Of a DNA stretch of 64,000 bases, positions 25,101 through 32,800 are shown in pieces. Each line of letters opens with the position of its first letter. The first letter of the stretch is position 1. Position numbers and translations under genes: made by a program. The DNA is from Ampullaceana balthica (taxonomy: Eukaryota > Mollusca > Gastropoda > Lymnaeidae): NCBI GenBank assembly GCA_944989445.1, contig CALYLW010000013.1:2401066-2465065 (forward strand), given 5' to 3'. The notes below the pieces were generated by a model. That model was not told where the DNA came from. It saw only the letters and a program-made list of their open reading frames with translations, and did not search any database.

Positions 25101-28100
25101 CGTTATGCAACAGTATCGCTGATTTAAATTGTACCTCATTTAGATGTTTCCTTTACTTCACTTTTAGCTCGGCATTTAATTAAAATAGTAAATATATTTA
25201 AATACATAGAGACCTTTTCTGGCAAGAGAAATAGTATTGCCTGTTCAAGAATAAAACTTTGTCGTAAAATGATTTATTGTCACTGTTTTTACACTTTAAT
25301 ACAAGTAGGATTTTGAAATAATTAAGATTTTGAAATTCGTTTACTTAGGAATAAACAAGTTCGTTTTTAGAGTTGAAATATGAAAATTGTTTGGTGCACA
25401 TCATTAATATCAAAATTGGTATAATCAGCTGTTGTCATGGTTGACTAACTAAATTGGATTTGATGATTACTCCCTGAATCAGACTTAGACTTTACGTTTA
25501 AAAAATATATATAATGCCTTTGTTATAATTAGCACTTACCCAATCTACTGAATTAATTAACCAAATCAAACTTACAGAGTCACGTACAAGCTGAACTGTT
25601 AAGAACAAAATAATATGTAGCTATCACAACGAAATAAGATTTCAGAATTGAAAACTCCGGTCAATATTTCTAAGTAAAATTTTTCTAAGACAGAGATTTC
25701 CAATAAGATTTTTATTTAATGTCATAAACCGGCATTGAATTATGAGGAAAATTATCAAAATTTAAATATTTAAAACTGTCACGTTCAATCGTCCTCTTAT
25801 TAATTGAGATAGGAGTCAGCTGTCAATGCAATTAAGTTTTATCCTCAGATACTCATCCTTACAATGAAATCCGTGAATACAATGGCTCAGTTCATAACTA
25901 CCATGAGATCCTTGAGTGTAACGCGTCATCACCTGTTACACACTTTGTAAATGAGTCAAATGGTTCTCATGCAGAGGAGATAATACCCTGTGAAATAAAG
26001 GTAATGCTGCTCTAAAATTTAAGACGTCTGTTCTAAATCTTTTTTAAAGCCTTTCCCTTGGAAAATTTGCGTTTATAGATTCGAAATTTCTGTAACGCTT
26101 GCACATGCAAATCCTTCTGAACCGTACCAGATAGAGGGTTCGGGTCTTTTGCAAATATACTAAGGAGGTCCCAAGGATGTGCAACGGCCTAAAAAAATAC
26201 TGAAAAGGTTTACTGGATATCCTGGAAAATTTTTAAAAACGGAAAAAATATCAGTATTTTGTCAATTTCTCGCGAACTATAAAATCTATTGGGTTGAAAT
26301 AAACGCCAAACGATAGCTAATAATATTTAGAACAATGTTGGAGTGGAAATGTTCGAAGTACTCCGCGTCGTTCGACTCCCGTAATTTTAGCAGCAATGTT
26401 TGAAATCAATTGTTTTGTTTAGTTTTAAAATTATTGATTTGAAATGACTTTCAATGTAATCTAGAATGATAGTTAATGGGGTTTTCACGCTTCGTGAACG
26501 CTTATGTTAGATTGTTGTATGGTGCGCATTATATTGACACATTCTTGGTGTGATGTAGCGTAAGGGGATATGACATCATGTTCTGTTTAGTTTCAGAATT
26601 ACTTATTTGAATCGACTTTTATTGTAATCTAGAATGATTTCCCTTGATAAAAAATCGTAAATTCTTTGTTGGAAATTACGCTTAAAAACTCATTCGAGTT
26701 TCTATTTCGTTTTTTAATGACTCAAAAAAGGTTAGGTCTAATCAGTGGCGGATTTAGGTTTGTCAGCGTGGGGGGGCCAGCATAATTTCAGGGGGCATCG
26801 CAAAAGTTTTTTTTTATTCATTCACTTAGTATAAATATTTCTAGGAGCTGAAATAAAATTCATTTGTCTAAATGGCTGGTTCTGCAATGAAGATTAGAAA
26901 TTTGATATGAGATTCACTCTTATTGCTATATTTTATGTTGAAAAAAACATTTCTGCTCACTGTAAATGTGAGATTTACTTCAATAAGTTTTCATCTTAAG
27001 AGACTGCTGCAGTCTCAAATATAAAATCTAAGGTGTGTTGTTTGTGTTACATACATTTTTAGAGTTGCCCTGTGGCAACTTGCTAGACAAAAACAAACAT
27101 CTAGTCTTAAGTAGACATGGTGAATCAATTGAATTTATGAAAATGGTAGTTAATTTGGGAGCTGTTATATGTGACAGAATCTAAAAATCTCATAATTCTT
27201 TGTGTTCACTTTCAATTGCTGAATATCCTAGTAAACTTTAAAATAGAAACTCGGCATAATAAGTTCATAGTCTTTGAGCTAAATAAAACATCTAAAATGT
27301 TTTGATAATGAGGTAGAATTTGATGAAATTTTTTATAGGCTTCCAATAGTTTGTTGTAATATCTGCAAGATTCATCAGTTTGTTCAGCTTACCATAAATA
27401 GCAGTGACAGTAACTCAAACAAATAACTAGGTGTTAAATAATAAATGCTGCGTTTAACATTCAAAGTAAATTATTTAATATTCTTTTTGTTTACATCAAA
27501 CCATTGCAATGAATCTCTTCAAAATAAAAACAACTGCTTTATATTCAGGAGAGTAATAGGTCACAAATGCAAACAAAATATAATGTACTTTTAAAAATGT
27601 TAATCCTTATATAATAAAAGGCAATGTTCTGTCCGGTCATCGATGGCGATTGGTCCCTCAAACACATATGACTCCTACAGCCAATCATATTGAACATGCT
27701 TACGCGGACGATCAAAACGAGTTATTTTTGGTGCAGTATTTCTTCCAAGATTTTATTTTGAGTTATGCGCGTTGTGATTTATAGCAAATCTGATGCTACA
27801 AATAATGAAAAACAGAGACTTTGGTGGAGCGGATTGGTCAAGATTAGTAACACACACAAAGAGTGCCAATAATATTATTATTTGTTCACTTATATAGCGC
27901 AGTACCCCAGCCTACAGCTGGGCTCACAGCGCTTTACAAACATGTTCAACAACTACATAAAACACATTGCACTCTAAATCTTCCGAAACATATTTATATC
28001 ATACTTATAAATAAACTAAACAAATTTACTTCAGAATTTAAAAAAAAATTCATCACTGCATGTTGAGCATCAAACTTTGGGAAAATCAATGAACTTTACA

Positions 28101-31100
28101 CAAACAATGATTGTAATTTCCTCAAATAAACATTTAAAACTCTAATAAGAATGCATGACTAAACACAAACCATGGATAAGCATAGGACGCAATATTCTTC
28201 TGTATAGAAGGAGCATCTGTAACAGATAAGATAAGATACGATAAGATAGAGCCCTGAGCCCTATATAAATTGCTTTCTATGTGATTTCATTGAAGCAAAA
28301 CGATTTATCGTTGATTCAAAGTCAACGTTCTCAGCTAGATCACGTTTGATTGAAATTAATGCCAATCCAGACAGACGTTTCGTTTGTCATTGTTGAGCGC
28401 AAATAATTTTTGATGAGTTTCAATCTACTGAAACTTCTTTCAGCAATAGCACTGCTAACAGGAAGAGTCAAATAAATTTTATAGAGTATTGACAATTTCG
28501 GGAGACCTGATGCCATTTGTTTTTCAATCAAGAATGGCTGAACCTTTTTAAGTTGTAGTTCACTAGTTAATAATAGATATATTGTTGCATACAAATCTTT
28601 GAAGGTATCATATTTCATGATTTCTTCTTCAAGGTTAATGTTGTGTTTGTATATTTTGCATAAACTTCGAAAAGAATCTTTATTTAATATTATTCCGACA
28701 TTTGTGAGGGATCAATACAATAGAAATAAGTAACTGTGCCCCAAAAGTCATTAAATCGATTATCTATTTGTATTTAAATTTATCCATGATAGTGAAGTAC
28801 GTTTCAGATTTAAAGCGTGTGGTTGGATCATCAGCCATTTTATCTCTGCTAAGTTCGCCTGCCATGCTTTTCTTTATTTAAATCCTTTATATGAACTCGT
28901 GGTGTCTGGTTGATTGTTTGCTTGTCAAAAAAAAACGTTGGATCTATTTTTAACCCACTTCCTCGTAAGCTAGCGAGCTGACATTTTGCAGGCAGACTCG
29001 TGCCGATGATAAAAACGCTGTATCGAAATTTAAGATCGATCGCATGTACTGTAATTAAATTATTGAAATTTAAGATTAATTTATTGCAATTCACTTTTCT
29101 GTAGATTCTTATTTAACATCTAGTTTTGAGCCATTTTCGTTAATAAATGATTTGACATCTACATTCAGAATTTCAAAAGCTTCATCGCTTCTCATTTCAA
29201 CAAACTTATTTCTTCAAACATCGATCAATTGTTTTGCAAAGGCGTTGCAAGTAGTTTGGTAGCATGAAGATAATTTTTGTACAAATAGCATCAGAAAAAC
29301 AAAAGAATATTTCTTTATTAAAACAGATAGTCCCATAGCTTCTGCTCTGACACTTCCTTTATATTCTGTTGATTTACCTGAATCAATGTGTCTAGAATAG
29401 CAGAGAATGATCCAACAACTACATGAACTGCATGCTTACGGCTTGCACATCTTTTATCAGAAAGTATTTACTGTTGATTCATATTGAAATTTCTGATGTT
29501 CTTTAAGAGTATGTAGACGTGGTAAACTGGACGTAAGGAATGCATACAACTTTAAATCTGTGCCAAAAAAGCACTGCACATCACTGTTTACAGACATTGC
29601 TTCGATAGTAACCAAATTCAAAACATGGGCACATCAATTGGGTGAAAGTTTCTTTATCTGAGTTTGAAGGCCACTCTTAATTCCTGAGTATGTCTGTCCT
29701 CGACAGAGTGTGAAATCAATGTTTCGATTTTTTTAGTTCAGTTACAATCTTGTCAGCAAACGTGGCACCATTTTTTATTTATTTTGTTAAGTCCCATAAA
29801 CGGTGGTCGTAGGGGGTACTAATGTTTCCATTAGAACCTACTAGGGGCGGTGCTTGGTAGACCTTGGTGGGCGCCCCATGTCCCTTCCAGGTCAGTGGAG
29901 GACTTTGTTAGCGTTTGTCATTCCATTTTTATTGTGGCTTTAACGTGGGATAGATCCCACGCCCCTCAGCTTGTGAGGCGAGCGCACTATTCACTATCCA
30001 GCCGCTGTTTACCAAAGTATAAAAGCCTATGAATCTTTCCACAACATGTCCTGATTTAAAAAAATTAACGTAAAGAAACTGACATTTGATCAATTCTAGA
30101 CATATCATTGATAGAATCAATAATTTAAGAAACGAATTGTGCAGACTTAACTTAATTATCAGTTGTCGCCGATAATTCAGATGCGAGTTATTGATTTAAA
30201 CCAGATATTACAGTCTCGTCATTTTAAATACGATATTTAGCAAGCAGTTTGGTGTTGATTAGAAGTTTCGTCTTTAACAATCTTTTTTTTCTGCTCTTGT
30301 GGCACCTTTCTAGCGTTAATCGATGGCGTCTTTAGGGGGCGCCATTTCAGACCTAACAGGGGCGCGGGGGGCAAGCCGCCCCCCCTGCCCTATAGCTAAA
30401 TCCGCCACTGGGTCTAATACACCAAAAGATTCCATATGGAATTGTGGAGAGGCGTAATTTTTTTTTACTTTTTTTTTAAATTTATCAGTTTAGACTTTCT
30501 TTTGGAAATAATTTTAGGAACATTAAATGTGACTTTTTGGATAGCTCTTTTAAATTCTTTTTTAGATTTTTCAAATGGAATATTTAGAATGCAGTATCTA
30601 GAGCAATAAGTTTTCTCAGAAAGGTTACGGGATAAGAGAATAGACATTTTCTGACTGCACAGTAAAGTTGTTTTTTTAAAGATAAGATGTCTGGATTTCA
30701 GTTAATCATGACAAGGCGACGCTTCGAGTTCAGGTCTGCGAGGCTGATTAGAATTACTGACGCAATGATTCTAAAACAGAGTTTGGCATATATAGTACTT
30801 GACTAGATGTATGGATACTTAACGTATGGATTCAACACGCGAGTTGAAAAGAGATCTTAATATTTAAATATCATTCATATAATTATAAAGTCCCTTACTT
30901 AAACATGAGATACACAAATTAATTGTGTGATTTAAAAAATAAGAATAACTTTATTATGAACTAATGGTTATGTAAACGTTTCGTCAAATACCTCGAACAT
31001 AACTAATATTTTTTAAAAATCATTCGGTTACTTTAATAAAGTGGTACCCAAACTTATTAACGCGGAAAATGGCCGGTCAGTGATCTAGTGATATCATAAA

Positions 31101-32768
31101 TTCCATTCCATTTACTGTAGTGTATTTGGGATTGTGAGACTTTCCCAAGACAAAGAAAAAATCGGGACCGCCAAGGACAGACTAAATTTCTGAGAGACAC
31201 ACATCATTGAAGCAGAAGCTCAGTGTGTGTCATATTCAGTAGCTAGCCGTATTGCTAAGGCTAAGAAGCCCTTCTCTATCGATCTTGACATCCACTTAAG
31301 ACATTTGCCGTGAACCTCTAAGAGAGACTGCTGTTATAAAGATAACACAAGTGCCTTTGTGGGCTGGTACAATGGCCAGGCGCATCCAAGAAATAGCTGA
31401 AGACATTGAGACACTATTTAGCATGGATACATGACCGTGGCGAGTACTGCATATATACCCTCAACGATACTACTTGTTTGTGTGTGATAACTTTAGCAGG
31501 AGACCGAACGTACGGATTTGATATGTTCACTAACTTGCCAACTAACACCACAAGAGCAGAACAGTTTCAGGGCAATTAAAATGGTTCTTTTGTATCGTCA
31601 TATGCACAGATGGAGCTGCCACAGTGACTCGAATGTCTGGTTTACGTATTCACCGTTGACAACACATTTCAGTGACAAGGTATGTGTCACAAAACTGGCT
31701 GAACTTTGGGGCGTATTCAGCCTGCTCAAGAAACCCAGCGTTAACCTTGAGAGGAAAATTACAGATGTTTTCAAGTTGGCTGAGAAATCAGCTCCATTTA
31801 AAGCAAAACTGACATTCTGGGGAATTGTTAGGCGAAACTGACCCTGAGCATTCATTCTCCCAGATGATATACGATAATTTATGTTTGTTTTTTAGAGTTT
31901 CAAAAGACCCACAAACTGGTGAAGAATAGATCCGCGGCCAATTAGTAAACAAACAGTAAAAAGTGGTGCATGTATGTGCTGAAAGGTCAACTGCTGGTGA
32001 TTGATTGCAAATGACGGTGGCCTTAAATCTACGTTCAAGATAACAAATCCGTTAGAGTTTTTGATTTAAGTCATGGAGGATTATCCTGAAATTGCCACCA
32101 TAGCACTTAGATTTATATTCGCATTTCCTATTTATGTGACGCAATGTTTTCTGTAGTGACTGCAATCAAATCAAAAGAGTGAAATAAATTGTACAAAAGC
32201 AAAACACTTCGGGTATCATTGTTTCCCATTTCCCCCAGATAAAACCATTTCCTTGCAGAGAAACAAGCTCGGAGTTCTCATTGATTTAAAATATTTTTTA
32301 TATTCATTTTTATTTTGGTTTAACTGTATCTTTTTAAGAATATTCAAACACAATAAAATTATAATTATTCAATCAAAAGTGTATAAGTATAACCGATCAA
32401 CGTCCACCCTACCATAATCAATGGGCCGCGGTAAAATTATTAAACGTTTACTGCTCCACGGCAAAAAGGAGGTTGGGGACCAGGGCTAAAATGAAGTCGA
32501 AACGCTTAATCTATTGTAAAGATTTCGCATTTCCGTTGTTACCTGTTTATGTTTAGTTTAAAGATATTTCTTTATGTTTTGACAGGACCAAGATACAAAG
32601 AGATACGATGATTTACATGTGTTCCCTGACGCAACTCCGTACAGCAATACTACAACATCAACAGACCATACCAAGGCAGGTTTCGCTGTACCCCAGCAAG
32701 ATGAAAAACACGTGTACGCAAATGTTGACCCCACACGTGGCTCAGATGCCAACAACGCTGACAGTTAA
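50..32768 (+). CDS. EGF/fucolectin-domain single-pass receptor with ITAM-like tail (18-exon gene model)
   Basis: Exons: 50-116, 675-812, 1074-1253, 1547-1729, 4273-4497, 4632-4847, 7441-7575, 10570-10707, 10939-11118, 11552-11734, 16414-16641, 16775-16990, 18056-18190, 23651-23785, 23945-24053, 24963-25048, 25849-26000, 32586-32768. All introns are GT-AG with compatible phases; the joined CDS is 2889 nt, 962 aa, with no internal stop. Domains by residue: signal peptide 1-22; EGF 24-68; galactose-binding-like pair of exons 69-189; FTP lectin-like 190-336; EGF 337-381; EGF 382-427; second galactose-binding-like 428-548; second FTP 549-696; EGF 697-741; EGF 742-786; TM about 797-822; tail 823-962 with YNEI (856), YHEI (869), YDDL (909), YANV (946). 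Family knowledge: CED-1/Draper/MEGF10 receptors have EGF repeats and tyrosine tails that recruit SH2 kinases; FTP domains bind fucosylated glycans. A glycan-sensing surface receptor in engulfment or immunity is inferred. The second block could alternatively be skipped in some transcripts. Exon structure is well supported; function is not proven. Confidence 0.83.
117..674 (+). other. intron 1
   Basis: AT-rich intron. It holds one copy of a short dispersed repeat (177-372) that is also found at 46045-46250. No other gene or RNA is seen. Confidence 0.7.
177..372 (+). repeat. short dispersed repeat, copy 1 (GCAATGT...GTCCGTGACGC family)
   Basis: About 200 bp starting ATATAATTTGCAATGTCACG and ending near CCATGTTTTA. 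A nearly identical copy lies at 46045-46250. The start motif is shared with elements at 38005-38361 and, on the other strand, near 41703-41760. Confidence 0.75.
675..812 (+). CDS. exon 2: EGF-like domain 1
   Basis: Phase 1-1 exon of 46 codons with eight cysteines and the signatures GWFG, CQYKCHC and GWFGLGCQY, the MEGF/laminin-like EGF type common in molluscan receptors. Acceptor CACAG before 675, donor GTAAGT after 812. Paralogue is exon 8 (10570-10707), from which it differs at about 11 of 46 residues. Confidence 0.85.
1074..1253 (+). CDS. exon 3: galactose-binding-like domain, first half
   Basis: Phase 1-1 exon of 60 codons, rich in Thr/Ser at its start and carrying LTDNDDTTCNTD and YVFTW, a pattern resembling the AVDGN..C..T..W core of F5/8C/FTP folds. 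Acceptor GTAG before 1074, donor GTGAGT at 1254. Open reading continues upstream of the acceptor, but the paralogue at 10939 diverges exactly at this AG, which fixes the start. The fold assignment is tentative. Confidence 0.75.
1547..1729 (+). CDS. exon 4: galactose-binding-like domain, second half
   Basis: Phase 1-1 exon of 61 codons with several N-glycosylation sequons (NVS, NTT, NNT) and three cysteines. It ends ...CSLHINGG, which joins directly to GRNVALKQ of exon 5. The acceptor AATCAG precedes 1547 and the donor GTAAAT begins at 1730. Six residue differences from exon 10 in 61. Confidence 0.78.
1730..4272 (+). other. intron 4 with Helitron-like interior sequence
   Basis: From about 1880 the sequence aligns well to intron 10 (11880-14050). 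Parts, such as the GAGCTAAATAAAA and TTGTACACGAT stretches, resemble the interiors of the Helitrons at 35647-36553 and 48641-49975, so an old Helitron copy is likely. The 2427-2744 minisatellite lies in it. No exon is supported. Confidence 0.5.
2427..2744 (+). repeat. 32-bp minisatellite, about 10 copies
   Basis: Tandem units of 32 bp containing GATACATAGGAACATCTTC and AAGGGTTTGG. The homologous array in the duplicated block (12444-12953) has about 16 units. Confidence 0.93.
4273..4497 (+). CDS. exon 5: FTP (fucolectin-type) lectin domain, first part
   Basis: 75 codons. The sequence GRNVALKQ.ASQTG....ASNAVDGN...SCTHT....PTWTV....YLITRFILYNN follows the eel-fucolectin/tachylectin-4/pentraxin domain order. 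The His of SCTHT matches the fucose-contacting His of the family. The Arg expected in the following YNR motif is Asn here (YNNQ), so canonical fucose binding may be altered. Acceptor CTCTAG before 4273, donor GTACGT. Confidence 0.87.
4632..4847 (+). CDS. exon 6: FTP domain, second part
   Basis: 72 codons, phase 1-1. It starts GERLLYF, matching the (CC)xxRLxxF segment of FTP domains that supplies the second sugar-contacting Arg, and ends LCEVETYG, the usual LCEVEV-type closing strand. Acceptor ATCAG, donor GTAAGT. Confidence 0.86.
5527..6301. mobile_element. hAT-type MITE (TAGGGCTG family), copy 1
   Basis: Starts TAGGGCTGCGGAAATTAACG and ends TTAACAGCCCTA, an imperfect terminal inverted repeat, flanked by an exact 8-bp target duplication ATAATTAA (5519-5526 and 6302-6309). 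Relatives lie at 9491-10019 and 59045-59698. There is no transposase. Confidence 0.88.
7037..7170 (+). repeat. TC microsatellite
   Basis: About 134 bp of TC dinucleotides with a few interruptions. Confidence 0.95.
7441..7575 (+). CDS. exon 7: EGF-like domain 2
   Basis: 45 codons, eight cysteines, starting ECPPGTWGLEC. The protein is identical to that of exon 13 (18056-18190) although four bases differ, so every full-codon change is silent. Donor GTGAGT at 7576; the 3' half of the exon plus this donor is repeated twice more downstream in the intron. Confidence 0.87.
7513..7765 (+). repeat. 89-bp tandem triplication of exon 7 3' half and donor site
   Basis: The phrase GAGATTCTGGGTTGTGTA recurs at 7513, 7602 and 7691, each unit running through CCATTCTGTACAACAC and a GTGA donor-like site. 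Period 89 bp, not a multiple of three. The same triplication exists at 18128-18385. Confidence 0.93.
8225..8690. repeat. about 110-bp tandem repeat, 4 units
   Basis: Units contain ACTATTTATTGTAG and GACACCTCTCAGGGG; the latter recurs at 8314, 8430, 8538 and 8647, giving periods of 116, 108 and 109 bp. Confidence 0.88.
9491..10019. mobile_element. hAT-type MITE (TAGGGCTG family), copy 2
   Basis: Starts TAGGGCTGCGGAAATTATCG and ends TAACAGCCCTA, with flanking 8-mers ATAAATAT and ATAAATAA (7 of 8 match). The interior is rich in ATCGATTAA motifs. Confidence 0.85.
10032..10205. repeat. AT/TG-rich microsatellite
   Basis: Runs of TA, then TGTG/GCGTG repeats. It lies at the 3' side of the minus-strand SINE at 10210-10397 and may be its tail. 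Confidence 0.85.
10210..10397 (-). repeat. tRNA-derived SINE
   Basis: On the minus strand, a tRNA-like head with an A-box-like TGGTCTAAGTGG and a perfect B box GGTTCGAACCC, followed by a body ending in ACTTGTGAACGCTAC and TTGCCCCATAG. That body motif recurs at 41977-42033. It is not a functional tRNA, since no clean cloverleaf is seen. Confidence 0.75.
10570..10707 (+). CDS. exon 8: EGF-like domain 3 (duplicate of exon 2)
   Basis: 46 codons, phase 1-1, eight cysteines and GWFG..CQYKCHC conserved. Acceptor TTCACAG before 10570. Exon 7 or exon 1 could both splice into it in frame. It is the most diverged of the duplicated EGF exons. Confidence 0.82.
10939..11118 (+). CDS. exon 9: galactose-binding-like first half (duplicate of exon 3)
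   Basis: 60 codons, open, phase 1-1, about 51 of 60 residues shared with exon 3; LTDNDDTTCNTD and YVFTW are unchanged. Acceptor TGTAG before 10939, donor GTGAGT at 11119. A 154-bp MITE sits 19 bp downstream of the exon. Confidence 0.78.
11138..11291. mobile_element. 154-bp hAT-type MITE (CAATGTTCCC)
   Basis: Perfect terminal inverted repeats CAATGTTCCCT and AGGGAACATTG. The paralogous intron 3 (around 1262-1275) reads through without it. Flanks (AGTGGGGTT and AGTGGACGG) look like a diverged target duplication. A related relic starts at 59273. Confidence 0.85.
11552..11734 (+). CDS. exon 10: galactose-binding-like second half (duplicate of exon 4)
   Basis: 61 codons, open, about 55 of 61 residues shared with exon 4. 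Acceptor CAATCAG, donor GTGAAT at 11735. It joins exon 11 as ...YINGG plus GRNVALKQ, as in the first block. Confidence 0.78.
12444..12953 (+). repeat. 32-bp minisatellite, about 16 copies
   Basis: Same unit and flanks as 2427-2744, expanded by about six units. Units are very uniform, differing mainly at GGATTGAT versus GGATGGAT. Confidence 0.94.
14868..15213. repeat. long palindrome 1 (inverted repeat, about 150-bp arms)
   Basis: The left arm has AAACCACGTTTTTATAAGCGG and GACTAAAAACGTGGGCGAGC; the right arm is its near-perfect reverse complement, centred near 15040. It looks like a foldback MITE. Confidence 0.8.
15802..16150. repeat. long palindrome 2
   Basis: Second, more diverged inverted repeat of the same family, with arms containing ACACGTTTTTATTAGTGG and its reverse complement near 16115. 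The matching place in intron 4 lacks it. Confidence 0.75.
16414..16641 (+). CDS. exon 11: second FTP lectin domain, first part (duplicate of exon 5)
   Basis: 76 codons, one more than exon 5. The GRNVALKQ, ASNAVDGN, SCTHT, PTWTV and YLITRFILYNN motifs are kept. Differences from exon 5 cluster between AVDGN and PTWTV, on both sides of SCTHT. Acceptor CTCTAG, donor GTAATT. Confidence 0.86.
16775..16990 (+). CDS. exon 12: second FTP domain, second part (duplicate of exon 6)
   Basis: 72 codons, phase 1-1, GERLLYF at the start and LCEVETYG at the end. About 11 of 72 residues differ from exon 6, several near the NKMPYDSS turn. Acceptor ATCAG, donor GTAAGT. Confidence 0.85.
16991..18055 (+). other. 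intron 12
   Basis: About 1.07 kb of AT-rich sequence. I see no gene, RNA or clear mobile element. Confidence 0.6.
18056..18190 (+). CDS. exon 13: EGF-like domain 4 (duplicate of exon 7)
   Basis: 45 codons encoding the same complete-codon protein sequence as exon 7, with the few base changes silent. Acceptor GCCAG before 18056, donor GTGAGT at 18191. It splices in frame to exon 14. Confidence 0.86.
18128..18385 (+). repeat. 89-bp tandem triplication after exon 13
   Basis: Same arrangement as 7513-7765, with units starting at 18128, 18217 and 18306, so the triplication is older than the block duplication. Confidence 0.92.
18191..23650 (+). other. intron 13
   Basis: Beyond the 89-bp repeats, 18390-19280 is featureless AT-rich sequence; 19285-23330 is minisatellite; 23331-23650 is AT-rich with no feature before the exon 14 acceptor. 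Confidence 0.65.
19285..23330 (+). repeat. 4-kb minisatellite, 32-bp unit, about 126 copies
   Basis: Unit of 32 bp containing ATGACTTTATCTGGCC and ACACCCCAATGTTTCT; a common 30-bp variant has CCAACCCC. Variant patterns recur over longer spans: CTAGCCAACC about 602 bp apart (19621, 20223) and TGTTTCCATG about 1.18 kb apart (21081, 22258), indicating block-wise amplification. The array carries no reading frame of its own. Confidence 0.97.
23651..23785 (+). CDS. exon 14: EGF-like domain 5
   Basis: 45 codons beginning CNAGFYGQNC with eight cysteines and the FYGQNCS..C motif typical of MEGF/SREC/Draper EGF repeats. Acceptor CATAG, donor GTATTA. It belongs to the 3' cassette whose decayed duplicate lies at 39502-39636. 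Confidence 0.85.
23945..24053 (+). CDS. exon 15: transmembrane segment
   Basis: 109 nt, phase 1 in and phase 2 out. A short acidic linker (KSPVSEDAIP) leads into an uninterrupted hydrophobic helix of about 26 residues (LAVIIGPIIAGLVLILLIV...) ending VIVWR, then a basic start of the tail (RRSR), giving a type I orientation. Acceptor TTTCAG, donor GTGACG. Confidence 0.88.
24054..24962 (+). other. intron 15
   Basis: Aligns with 39988-40627 except for a 258-bp MITE (24408-24665). Otherwise AT-rich, with nothing else seen. Confidence 0.65.
24408..24665. mobile_element. 258-bp hAT-type MITE (CAGTGTTTCTCAA)
   Basis: Terminal inverted repeats CAGTGTTTCTCAAACT and AGTTTGAGAAACACTG. Flanks CCGATATT and CGATACAT suggest a degraded target duplication. 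The paralogous intron at about 40330-40350 (CCGATAAATC) lacks the element. Confidence 0.83.
24963..25048 (+). CDS. exon 16: juxtamembrane cytoplasmic segment
   Basis: 86 nt, phase 2 in and 1 out, encoding a basic, polar stretch (RSRGVKSDQMLKQPEVKG...KPKENF). No catalytic motif. Its paralogue at 40628-40713 is the same length. Acceptor CTCAAG, donor GTATAA. Confidence 0.8.
25049..25848 (+). other. intron 16
   Basis: Aligns with 40714-41471 (shared TGCCCTTGTTATAATTAGC-like and AACTCCGGTCAATATTTC stretches). No gene or mobile element is visible. Confidence 0.6.
25849..26000 (+). CDS. exon 17: cytoplasmic exon with ITAM-like tyrosine pair
   Basis: 152 nt. It encodes HPYNEIREYNGSVHNYHEIL, i.e. 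YxxI-x9-YxxI, which fits the extended ITAM spacing (6-12 residues) with a third Tyr between. Draper and CED-1 relatives signal through comparable tyrosines. Acceptor CCTCAG, donor GTAATG in phase 0. Confidence 0.83.
26045..26530. repeat. about 485-bp dispersed repeat, copy 1
   Basis: Shares GTTCGGGTCTTTTGCAAATA, TTTACTGG and GAATGATAGTTAATGG in the same order with 52515-53000. It is absent from the paralogous intron (41625-41790), so it is a later insertion. Class unknown. Confidence 0.78.
28120..28248 (+). mobile_element. LINE 3' end fragment with GATAA tail
   Basis: Ends a CR1/L2-like reverse transcriptase (TFKTLIRMHD then stop) followed by TGTATAGAAGGAGC and CTGTAACAGATAAGATAAG. The same 3' end occurs at 33119-34259 and 45250-45440. 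It lies inside the hAT at 26743-30410. Confidence 0.8.
28340..28618 (-). pseudogene. hAT transposase C-terminal fragment (dimerisation region)
   Basis: 92 codons on the minus strand with SSAIAERSFSRLKLIKNYLR, the conserved end of hAT transposases of the ZMYM1/TTF type. Further decayed pieces of the same protein occur upstream on this strand, around 29640-29780 (DFTLCRGQTYSGI). Broken by stops and frameshifts, so inactive. Confidence 0.85.
29770..30030 (-). repeat. possible tRNA-derived SINE
   Basis: On the minus strand, a tRNA-like stretch (GCGGCTGGATAGTG, then GCGCTCGCCTCACAAGC and GGGATCTATCCC) is followed by a body reaching a short T-rich end. The boxes are degenerate, so this is tentative. 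Nested in the 3.7-kb hAT. Confidence 0.5.
31080..32260 (+). pseudogene. hAT transposase relic (EPM2AIP1/SCAND3-like), copy A
   Basis: Scattered frames give HRWSCHSDSNVW, TKLAELWGVFSLLKKPSVNLERK and FKAKLTFWGIV, then PEIATIAL and SKTLRVSLF, matching this hAT family in order. Many stops and frameshifts. It is present at the matching position in copy B (43290-45540), so it predates the segmental duplication. Confidence 0.75.
32586..32768 (+). CDS. exon 18: last coding exon, tyrosine tail and stop
   Basis: 60 codons plus TAA at 32766-32768. It encodes DQDTKRYDDL, PYSNT and HVYANVDP; YDDL and YANV are potential SH2-docking sites. It is separated from exon 17 by a 6.6-kb intron filled with transposons. 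A homologous, intact last exon lies at 45844-46023. Confidence 0.84.
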   Translation, partial: DQDTKRYDDLHVFPDATPYSNTTTSTDHTKAGFAVPQQDEKHVYANVDPTRGSDANNADS

Positions 32769-32800
32769 TCATCTCAAATATATACACTGACGTCCTTGTA

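Larger units (their letters stand above)
26743..30410 (-). mobile_element. 3.7-kb hAT transposon with exact target duplication
   Basis: Begins CAGTGGCGGATTTAG and ends CTAAATCCGCCACTG (15-bp perfect inverted repeats), flanked by GGTCTAAT at 26735-26742 and 30411-30418. It carries decayed ZMYM1-type hAT transposase fragments on the minus strand. The paralogous site near 41793-41800 is empty. SINE and LINE pieces have inserted inside it. Confidence 0.93.

Noticed and set aside
31518..31841. 107-codon frame as a host gene
   Set aside because: Residues match the hAT EPM2AIP1-like transposase and the frame is broken on both sides.
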